From contig NZ_LGDG01000286.1 of the NCBI RefSeq assembly GCF_001279775.1, forward strand, positions 1 through 33,192: DNA of 33,192 nt, read 5' to 3'. Positions 8,892 to 14,657 of the stretch are shown in pieces. This stretch comes from Streptomyces sp. MMG1533. Its GTDB lineage: Bacteria; Actinomycetota; Actinomycetes; Streptomycetales; Streptomycetaceae. Position numbers and translations under genes: made by a program. Every line of letters starts with the position of its first letter. Position 1 is the stretch's first letter. A model generated the notes under the pieces. That model saw only the letters and a list, made by a program, of their open reading frames with translations. It did not search any database and had not been told where the DNA came from.

Positions 8892-8984
8892 TCAGCGACA
8901 GAGAATGTCGGCCACGCAGAGCGGGGTCACACCGATGAGCGCCAACTCGAAGGCGCTGCAGGCGGAGGTGTGACCGGGCGACAT
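8892..8984 (-). CDS. Putative leaderless Cys-containing leader peptide of the importer operon
   Basis: A 30-codon ORF starting 'MSPGHTSACSAF' and ending 'TPLCVADILCR' before TGA. Cysteines are at residues 9, 23 and 29. About 87% of its third positions are G or C, like a real coding frame. The ATG lies at the predicted transcription start of the promoter at 8992-9020, so the mRNA should be leaderless. It ends ~150 nt before the binding-protein start and a GC hairpin (8868-8893) overlaps its stop, the layout of an attenuator. Actinobacteria have known Cys-rich leader peptides before sulfur genes, but I do not recognise this exact family. Regulation by cysteine or tRNA-Cys supply is inference. 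Confidence 0.55.
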   Translation of the reverse strand: MSPGHTSACSAFELALIGVTPLCVADILCR

Positions 8985-9020
8985 GCGCAGCAATATGTAC
9001 GACTTTTCTGCGCATGTCAA
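8980..9020 (-). promoter_or_regulatory. Consensus-like promoter embedded in an 11-bp inverted repeat
   Basis: On the minus strand TTGACA (9020-9015) is followed by a 17-nt spacer and CATATT (8997-8992), predicting a start near 8985. An exact inverted repeat GACATGCGCAG / CTGCGCATGTC (8980-8990 and 9008-9018) overlaps both the -35 box and the start site. A dimeric repressor bound there would block transcription. It should drive the leader peptide and the ABC importer operon. Confidence 0.65.
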
Positions 9021-9052
9021 CGCGACACCGGCGTGACGCGAGGGTCGGCCCG

Positions 9053-10438
9053 TCAACTCCCCGGGTAGGGCCAGGGGTTGGCCCGGCAGTGAATCCCGTC
9101 ATGGTCGAGGAACTTGGTCTGCTGCTGCATGACCGGGGCGAGTTCGCCGTTCTTGTCGCAGGTGACGTGGCTGTAGCCGAGCCGGTGGCCGACTTCGTGG
9201 TTGATCAGCATTTGCCGGTATGCATGGATCTGATCACCGTATGTCTGCGACCCCTGCGCCCATCGATATGCGTTGATCATCACGCGCTCGGTGGCGGCCG
9301 AGTCGCACGACACGTTGTCCTCGGTGGTGTCCAGACCGGACTTGGCGCACCAGACGGCGGTGGTGCCGGGGCTTGCCAGCGTGATCACGAAGTCGGGCTT
9401 GCCGGAGTAGACTCGCTCGAAGGTGCGGGCCCCGTTGTGGGCCCAACTCCGGTCGTCGTTGAGCGTCTTCTGCACGGCCTCGGCGAAGAGTTCGCCGTCG
9501 AGGCCGAGCCCCTGTTCGACGTCGACGCGGTAGGTGTACTTCTGCCCCTTGCCGGGCGCCTTGTCGACCCCCTGGATCGCGTCGAACTTGCCCGACCCCT
9601 TGAACGCGGCGCCGAGCGCGTACGTCTTGTCCATCTTCTGCTCGTACGTCAGCGTCGACACGCTCGGCGAACCGGAGGGCGCCGGCCGGCCGTCCCCGCG
9701 CGTGGCGGAGTCGCGGGCGTCTCGGGCCTGGTCGGTGGCGGACTGCGACTGTACGGCGTTGTCGTCCCGCCCGTCCGCGACCTGACCGGCCACGACGACG
9801 GCCAGCACGGTGGTGACGGCGGCGGCCGCGATCCCGGTGAACGTCCGTCCCTTGCCGCCCCTGGCGGGCGCCGGTTCGCCCGTGGGCGGCGCGTCGTCGT
9901 CATCGAGGCCGTGGCTGCCGGTCTCGGGGGGCCAGGCGGTGACGGAGCCGTACGGGTCGGAGGCAAGTGCGACGGCCGGGGCGCGGTGCGCCGAGGTGAC
10001 GGGATCACGGGGCGCGAAGACGTCGTCGTCCCGCTCGAAGGCGTCGAGGTAGTCCTGCCGGGGCCCCCTCGCCCCCACCGGCGGCGACTGCCGCTGCCGC
10101 GGAACACCGGCGCCCGGCCCGGTCGGCCTGCCGTTCCCGACGCCGCCGCGTCCGCTCAACTTCCCCCAGCCGCCACCTGGTTCACGCTGCTCGGGATGCC
10201 CCCCACGCACCTGAGGAAAACCATGGGCCGGAGTGCCGTCGGGGAGACGCTGCACCCCGCGCGCGGGGTCCGCGGATCCCGGATCCTCCTGGGCCTGCGT
10301 CCCGTAGCCCGCCTGAGGCGCGGGCCGTGCCCGCCGCGCGGGCGGTGGCCCCGGTGTCCCACCCCGGCCCGCCGGATCGGCGCCATCCCCCTTGGGGTCA
10401 TTCTTGGGAACAGATCCACGTCGACTGTGGCGTCCCAC
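9053..10438 (-). CDS. DUF3152 domain protein, predicted membrane-anchored zinc metalloprotease-like
   Basis: A 461-aa protein. It opens 'MGRHSRRGSVPKNDPKG', continues with ~200 residues of Pro/Gly/Arg-rich low-complexity cytoplasmic sequence, one transmembrane helix at about 204-223 (GIAAAAVTTVLAVVVAGQ) and an extracytoplasmic DUF3152 domain. Near the C-terminus HEVGHRLGYSH (about 414-424) is a full HExxHxxGxxH metzincin-type zinc site, followed by 'PVMQQQTKFLD', which resembles a Met-turn. Two Cys pairs may form disulfides. Rv3207c of M. tuberculosis is a DUF3152 protein in the same gene order. It starts 8 bp after the hydrolase stop, so both form an operon. Proteolysis has not been shown as far as I know. 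Confidence 0.88.
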   Translation of the reverse strand: MGRHSRRGSVPKNDPKGDGADPAGRGGTPGPPPARRARPAPQAGYGTQAQEDPGSADPARGVQRLPDGTPAHGFPQVRGGHPEQREPGGGWGKLSGRGGVGNGRPTGPGAGVPRQRQSPPVGARGPRQDYLDAFERDDDVFAPRDPVTSAHRAPAVALASDPYGSVTAWPPETGSHGLDDDDAPPTGEPAPARGGKGRTFTGIAAAAVTTVLAVVVAGQVADGRDDNAVQSQSATDQARDARDSATRGDGRPAPSGSPSVSTLTYEQKMDKTYALGAAFKGSGKFDAIQGVDKAPGKGQKYTYRVDVEQGLGLDGELFAEAVQKTLNDDRSWAHNGARTFERVYSGKPDFVITLASPGTTAVWCAKSGLDTTEDNVSCDSAATERVMINAYRWAQGSQTYGDQIHAYRQMLINHEVGHRLGYSHVTCDKNGELAPVMQQQTKFLDHDGIHCRANPWPYPGS

Positions 10439-10446
10439 GTCGCCCC

Positions 10447-11463
10447 TCAGCTCCCCGAGTTCGTACTGCCCGACATCCCGGCTCCACCGCCGGAGGCCCC
10501 TTCAGTGTCTCTGCTGCTGTCGGCGATCAGGTCGCGAAACGCCCCGGCCACCGTCTCCGGATATTCCATCATCGCCACGTGCCCCGCCTCCGGCAGGGTG
10601 AGGAGGCGCGAGTCGCGGAAGGTGCGGGCCGCCTTCTGCGCCATGCGGAACCCCACGAGCTGATCGCGGCCGCCGTAGACGAGGAGGGTCGGCGCGAGGA
10701 CACGTTCGGCCTGGCGCCACAGCGCGTGCTGGCCGCCCAGGGTGTACGCGTTCACCAGCCCGCGCGCGGAACGCGTCATCGCGTCCCAGAAGTACGGCAG
10801 TTGCACCCGCCGCTCCATCTCCTCCACGGCGTTGCGGAACCCTTCCGGGCTCACCCGCCCGGGATCGCCGTAACAAAGGGCCATCACCCCGCGGACCCGC
10901 TGCTCCGCCGTCCACTCCTTGGTGAACCGGGTGAAGAGCCCGGCCACGCCGGGCACCGCCAGCAGCCCCGTCGGCACGGCCGTGCGCTGGACGCGGATCT
11001 CCGGCAGCGCGGGCGAGACAAGGGTGACCGTGCGGACGAGATCGGGCCGCACCGCGGCGACGCGCGTGGCGACCGCGCCACCGAGCGAGTTCCCGAAGAG
11101 ATGCACAGGACCGCGCCCGCAGGCATCGAGATAACGCATCACCGCGCGCGCGTGCCCGGTGATCGAGTAGTCGCCGTCGTCCGGTGGCGGGGAGTCACCG
11201 AAGCCCGGCAGGTCGACGGCCTCGCCGTCGACGGCGTCCTCCAGCTGCAGCATCAGCGCCGACCAGTTCTGTGAGGAACCGCCGAGGCCATGGACGTAGA
11301 GCGCGGGGGGCAGCCCCTCGCGCGCGGGCGGCCTCGACCGTACCGTCAGCGTGATCCCGGGCAGCCCCACCGACCTGAGCCGCTCGCCCTCGGCGACCCT
11401 GACGGGCGCCACCTTGGGAAGCACGTTGGCGGGCGGCACGAACGGCAGCTCGGTCGAAGACAT
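10447..11463 (-). CDS. Alpha/beta hydrolase
   Basis: A 338-aa alpha/beta-hydrolase fold enzyme. It shows an HGLGGS oxyanion loop, the nucleophile elbow GNSLGG, an acid candidate in 'VYGGRDQLVG' and the histidine in 'PEAGHVAMMEYPE', so the Ser-Asp-His triad is intact. There is no signal peptide, so it is probably cytoplasmic. The ~30-residue tail is Ser/Gly-rich and dispensable-looking. The ATG at 11463 has no Shine-Dalgarno sequence but lies 6 nt after TAACAT, suggesting a leaderless mRNA. The DUF3152 gene follows after 8 bp. Substrate unknown: an ester, lactone or C-C bond hydrolase are all possible. Confidence 0.9.
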   Translation of the reverse strand: MSSTELPFVPPANVLPKVAPVRVAEGERLRSVGLPGITLTVRSRPPAREGLPPALYVHGLGGSSQNWSALMLQLEDAVDGEAVDLPGFGDSPPPDDGDYSITGHARAVMRYLDACGRGPVHLFGNSLGGAVATRVAAVRPDLVRTVTLVSPALPEIRVQRTAVPTGLLAVPGVAGLFTRFTKEWTAEQRVRGVMALCYGDPGRVSPEGFRNAVEEMERRVQLPYFWDAMTRSARGLVNAYTLGGQHALWRQAERVLAPTLLVYGGRDQLVGFRMAQKAARTFRDSRLLTLPEAGHVAMMEYPETVAGAFRDLIADSSRDTEGASGGGAGMSGSTNSGS

Positions 11464-11469
11464 GCGGCA

Positions 11470-11475
11470 ATGTTA
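11470..11475 (-). promoter_or_regulatory. -10 box for leaderless hydrolase mRNA
   Basis: TAACAT on the minus strand lies 6 nt before the hydrolase ATG, which puts the transcription start at the start codon. I see no convincing -35 box. Confidence 0.45.
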
Positions 11476-11627
11476 CGAGACGATCACGCAGTGGTTCGTG
11501 TGTTCGCCGTCACAGAAGGTACCCGGATCGCATGGCGTCCGGATCGGGTGTCTCCTAGGCTCGTACGCAGGGCACCCGCATGTGGCCCCCTGTTCCATTC
11601 AGGGATGTTCTAGGAAGGGAGCCCATC

Positions 11628-11852
11628 ATGGCCGTCGACCCCACCGATCCCGAGACGTTCGTGGACGAGGACGCCGAGGAAGCAACCGAGATCGATGTCG
11701 AAGCACCGGAGGGCGACGCCGCCGAGCAGCTGACGGACGTCAAGCCGGATCGCGACGAACCCCTGACCGGCATGGACCCGGACCGCGCCAACGAGGCCGA
11801 CCTCATCGAACAGGCGCGCGTGGTCTCCATCGACGAGGACGACTATCGGTGA
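11628..11852 (+). CDS. Small acidic conserved-looking protein
   Basis: A 74-aa, very acidic, probably disordered protein that starts 'MAVDPTDPETFVDEDAEEA' and ends 'VVSIDEDDYR'. No domain is recognised. Start choice is strong: GGAAGGGAG lies 7 nt before the ATG. A TAGGCT at 11556-11561 may be the -10 box. Codon bias fits a real gene. It is transcribed divergently from the hydrolase and towards the TetR regulator. Function unknown; acidic small proteins can act as partners of basic proteins, but nothing here proves it. Confidence 0.75.
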   Translation: MAVDPTDPETFVDEDAEEATEIDVEAPEGDAAEQLTDVKPDRDEPLTGMDPDRANEADLIEQARVVSIDEDDYR

Positions 11853-12006
11853 CAGCGCCCGTTCCATCCCGTTTCGAGACGCCATGCGCAGTATGTGTCA
11901 GCGTCCGGTCCGTGAAATTCTGGGCTCACACTGCGCACACCACGGTTACCGAAAAGTACGATGGCGGCGCGGCGCACACCGCACGAGGACGACTTTGGGA
12001 GGCGGC

Positions 12007-12648
12007 GTGACAGCCATCGAGCAGACAGAGGCGGCACGCCCGCGAGGCACGCGCCTGCCGCGCCGTGCCCGACGGAACCAGCTGCTGGGCGCCGCGCAGG
12101 AAGTTTTCGTGGCGCAGGGCTACCACGCGGCCGCGATGGACGACATCGCCGAGCGCGCCGGCGTCAGCAAGCCGGTGCTCTACCAGCACTTCCCCGGCAA
12201 GCTCGACCTCTACCTCGCGCTGCTGGACCAGCACTGCGAGTCGCTGATCCAGTCCGTACGCACCGCGCTCGCGTCAACGACCGACAACAAGCAGCGCGTA
12301 CGGGCGACCATGGACGCCTACTTCGCGTACGTCGAGGACGACGGCGGCGCGTTCCGCCTGGTCTTCGAGTCGGACCTGACGAACGAGCCCGCGGTGCGCG
12401 AGCGCGTCGACAAGGTCACGACCGAGTGCGCCGAGGCGATCTGCGAGGTCATCGCCGAGGACACCGGCCTCTCCCGTGCGGAGTCGATGCTGCTGGCCTC
12501 CGGCCTCGGCGGTCTGGCCCAGGTGGTGGCCCGTTCCTGGCTGCACAGCGACCGCAGTGTCCCGCGCGACCAGGCGGTCCAACTGCTGACCTCGCTCGCC
12601 TGGCGGGGCATCGCCGGTTTCCCGCTGCACGGCACCGACCACCACTGA
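12007..12648 (+). CDS. TetR/AcrR family transcriptional regulator
   Basis: A 213-aa regulator. The N-terminal helix-turn-helix is clear: 'RRNQLLGAAQEVFVAQGY' then 'MDDIAERAGVSKPVLYQHFPGK', the standard TetR DNA-binding motif. The C-terminal ~140 residues form the ligand/dimer domain, with several acidic residues around 'YFAYVEDDGGAFRLVFESD'. The GTG at 12007 has GGGAGG just upstream. The order DUF3152 - TetR - DUF3107 matches M. tuberculosis Rv3207c-Rv3208-Rv3208A, so it is probably the Rv3208 orthologue. The upstream gap has an 8-bp inverted repeat TGCGCAGT/ACTGCGCA (11885-11892, 11930-11937) and a TACGAT -10 box at 11957-11962, possible autoregulatory elements. Ligand unknown. Confidence 0.93.
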   Translation: MTAIEQTEAARPRGTRLPRRARRNQLLGAAQEVFVAQGYHAAAMDDIAERAGVSKPVLYQHFPGKLDLYLALLDQHCESLIQSVRTALASTTDNKQRVRATMDAYFAYVEDDGGAFRLVFESDLTNEPAVRERVDKVTTECAEAICEVIAEDTGLSRAESMLLASGLGGLAQVVARSWLHSDRSVPRDQAVQLLTSLAWRGIAGFPLHGTDHH

Positions 12649-12794
12649 CCGCGCCCGCCGTGAGGGTTTGTTCCCGCCCGCTGTTCGCTGTTGGCGTTCT
12701 TGCGCGGAGCGTGGACGTCCCCTCACCGGGCTAATGTGTGCGGAGTACGGCGCGGAAGGTCGCGCACTTCACTGACCGTCGGAGGGACATAGCC

Positions 12795-13022
12795 GTGGAG
12801 GTCAAGATCGGCGTGCAGCACGCGCCTCGCGAGATCGTTCTGGAGAGCGGTCAGAGTGCCGAGGAGGTCGAGCGGGCGGTGTCCGAGGCGCTGGCCGGCA
12901 AGTCGCAGCTGCTGAGCCTCGTGGACGAGCACGGCCGCAAGGTCCTCGTCCCTGCCGACCGCCTCGCCTACGTCGAGCTCGGCGAGCCGGCCCCGCGCAA
13001 GGTGGGCTTCGGCGCGCTGTAG
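12795..13022 (+). CDS. DUF3107 small protein (TB9.4/Rv3208A family)
   Basis: A 75-aa protein starting 'VEVKIGVQHAPREIVLES' and ending 'RKVGFGAL', typical of the actinobacterial DUF3107 family and of normal length. The GTG at 12795 has GGAGGG 8 nt upstream. A candidate -10 TAATGT lies at 12732-12737, and a very strong terminator follows at 13033, so it may be a monocistronic unit. It follows the TetR gene as in M. tuberculosis, where the homologue TB9.4 is known mainly as an antigen. Molecular function unknown. Confidence 0.92.
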   Translation: MEVKIGVQHAPREIVLESGQSAEEVERAVSEALAGKSQLLSLVDEHGRKVLVPADRLAYVELGEPAPRKVGFGAL

Positions 13023-13032
13023 TCATACGCGA

Positions 13033-13081
13033 CGAGAGGGGCCCGGCGACGATGAGTCGCCGGGCCCCTCTCGGTTTTTTT
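13033..13081 (+). terminator. Strong intrinsic terminator after the DUF3107 gene
   Basis: Perfect 18-bp stem (13033-13050 with 13056-13073), 5-nt loop gatga, then seven T at 13075-13081. This is a textbook Rho-independent terminator, unusual here in having a full T-run. Confidence 0.95.
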
Positions 13082-13190
13082 CTCCACATGTGGCGCACAA
13101 GTCAGGCACAGAGGAGGATTGCATTCCGCAGGTCACGGGTATGACGGGCTACGACCGTGACGCGCAGTGTGGCCGTGTGGGAGGGACCCC

Positions 13191-13463
13191 ATGATGTTGT
13201 TGGAAGCGCTCGGCTCCGCTCTGCTCGGTCTCGTGCTGGCGGGGTTGGCGATCCACCGTCTTTCCCACCGTCTGCCCGCCCGATCCATGGTCCTCGCGAC
13301 CGGCGTGGCCGGCGCCCTCTTCGGCGCCTTCGTCACGCACAGCGCGCTGGACGCGGGCGGTGTCCTGGTGATCCTCGTCGGCGCGACGATCGTCTCGGCG
13401 GCCTCGCTCTCGCTCCTCCTGCGCCCCGCGGGAAGACTTCGCCGCCGATCGGCAACCGCCTGA
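13191..13463 (+). CDS. Small hydrophobic membrane protein
   Basis: A 90-aa protein starting 'MMLLEALGSALLGLVLAGLA'. Three hydrophobic stretches are separated by the basic 'IHRLSHRLPAR' and by a short loop, so two or three transmembrane helices are likely; the C-terminus is basic (RLRRRSATA). GGGAGGG lies 5 nt before the ATG at 13191; a second ATG follows at once. The frame is open 24 nt further upstream but lacks a better RBS. It sits between DUF3107 and the MiaE-like gene, the position of Rv3209 in M. tuberculosis, though I cannot establish homology. Function unknown. Confidence 0.75.
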   Translation: MMLLEALGSALLGLVLAGLAIHRLSHRLPARSMVLATGVAGALFGAFVTHSALDAGGVLVILVGATIVSAASLSLLLRPAGRLRRRSATA

Positions 13464-13498
13464 TCCAGCGCCGATCGCGGCACCTTCCGTAAGACCCC

Positions 13499-13540
13499 CG
13501 CGAGGGCCGTCAGGCCACCGCGAAGGGCCGTCAGGCCGCC
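13499..13540. repeat. Imperfect ~21-bp tandem duplication over the MiaE-like stop codon
   Basis: The segments at about 13499-13519 and 13520-13540 share gggccgtcaggcc with a cgcga lead. Each copy contains GGCC-tgac-GGCC, a small hairpin. The duplication spans the 3' end of the minus-strand ferritin-like gene and duplicates its TGA context. Confidence 0.6.
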
Positions 13541-14277
13541 AGTCCCAGCGCCGCCATCCGCTTGGTGTGCGCCTCGGTGATCCGGGAGAACATCCGGCCG
13601 ACCTCGGCGAGGTCGAAGCCGTCCGCGACGCCGCCCACGAGCATCGTCGACAGCGCGTCCCGGTCGGCGACCACGCGCTGGGACTGCGACAGGGCCTCGC
13701 CCATCAGCCGTCGTGCCCACAGCGCGAGCCGCCCGCCCACACGCGGGTCCGCGTCGATGGCCGCGCGCACCTTCTCGACGGCGAAGCCGGCGTGCCCGGT
13801 GTCGTCGAGGACGGCCAGGACGAGCTCGCGGGTGTCCGAGTCGAGCCGGGCGGCGACCTCCCGGTAGAAGTCACTGGCGATCGAGTCGCCGACGTACGCC
13901 TTGACGAGCCCCTCCAGCCAGTCCGAGGGCGCCGTCTGCTTGTGGAAGCCGTCCAGCGCGGCGACGAACGGCTCCATGGCCGCGGTCGGCTCCTCGCCGA
14001 TCTCCGTCAGCCGGTCGCGCAGCTTCTCGTAGTGGTGGAACTCGGCCGACGCCATCTTCGCCAGCTCCGCCTTGTCCGCCAGCGTCGGCGCCAGCTTCGC
14101 GTCCTCCGCGAGCCGCTCGAACGCCGCCAGTTCGCCGTACGCGAGCGCGCCCAGCAGGTCGACGACCGCGGCGCGGTACTGCGGTTCGGCGGAGGCCCGC
14201 GTCCAGTCCTGGGCGGCGACTCCGGTGGGTTCGACAGGTGCTGCGGAGGCGTTGTCAGGCTTGTCAGAGGTCGTCAT
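13531..14277 (-). CDS. Ferritin-like fold protein, MiaE-like (Rv3210c family)
   Basis: A 248-aa, mostly helical protein of the MiaE_2 / tRNA-(ms2io6A)-hydroxylase-like family. Helical elements carry likely metal ligands: 'YGELAAFERL', 'ASAEFHHYEKL' (an ExxH-type pair), and 'DSIASDFYREVAARLD' with a later 'LDDTGHAGFAVEK'. True MiaE hydroxylates a modified tRNA base with a di-iron centre, but whether this branch has that activity is unknown. The ATG at 14277 lies 7 nt after a TATTGT box and has no RBS, so a leaderless mRNA is likely; a GTG at 14286 would lie inside that -10 box. Its place beside the helicase matches Rv3210c-Rv3211. Confidence 0.88.
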   Translation of the reverse strand: MTTSDKPDNASAAPVEPTGVAAQDWTRASAEPQYRAAVVDLLGALAYGELAAFERLAEDAKLAPTLADKAELAKMASAEFHHYEKLRDRLTEIGEEPTAAMEPFVAALDGFHKQTAPSDWLEGLVKAYVGDSIASDFYREVAARLDSDTRELVLAVLDDTGHAGFAVEKVRAAIDADPRVGGRLALWARRLMGEALSQSQRVVADRDALSTMLVGGVADGFDLAEVGRMFSRITEAHTKRMAALGLAA

Positions 14278-14284
14278 GAAGCGC

Positions 14285-14290
14285 ACAATA
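14285..14290 (-). promoter_or_regulatory. -10 box for leaderless MiaE-like mRNA
   Basis: TATTGT on the minus strand lies 7 nt before the ATG at 14277. This also argues against the GTG at 14286 as the start. Confidence 0.5.
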
Positions 14291-14381
14291 GCTCGCTCGC
14301 CGCGCGACGGAAGTCCCTGGTCAATCAGTGTGACGCCGACTACGTGACCAAATCGGCCATCGCGTGTGCGCGTTTCCGGGG

Positions 14382-14657
14382 TACAGTGGTAATGCGCCCG
14401 CCGACTATTCGACGGGCTGCATGAATGAGGATGCCCGGTCGGTGGCCCGATCGGCTCCGACCCGACAGCCCTCCTCGCCCGTACGACGCAGTGCGTACGA
14501 AGTTCGGAGGGGGACCCTCAGCGGTTCGAGCGCTAGAGCGTCGGCAGCGGTCCCGTGTCATACGGCTCGCCCGTAAGGCAGTAGTCGACGTCCCCAGCAC
14601 GGTCCTAGACGACCCCCGCGCTCGCCCTCGTGCCGCGCACACAGAAGAGGCAGCACC
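14382..14657 (+). promoter_or_regulatory. Structured leader of the DEAD-box helicase gene
   Basis: This fills the 380-bp gap between the divergent MiaE-like and helicase genes. A TACAGT at 14382-14387 is a possible -10 box. The leader then holds several hairpins: GCCCG/CGGGC (14396-14400, 14413-14417); a two-tier stem CCCTCC/GGAGGG (14469-14474, 14506-14511) enclosing CGTACG/CGTACG (14480-14485, 14494-14499); and GGGACC/GGTCCC (14511-14516, 14549-14554), which shares a base with the previous stem. The helicase RBS AGAGG is at 14646-14650. Long structured leaders are known for cold-induced RNA helicases of other bacteria; a regulatory role here is inference. Confidence 0.45.

Noticed and set aside
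8845..9102. 85-codon minus-strand open frame upstream of the binding protein
   Set aside because: It spans the promoter and is in a different frame from the leader peptide; it would need transcription from inside the DUF3152 gene.
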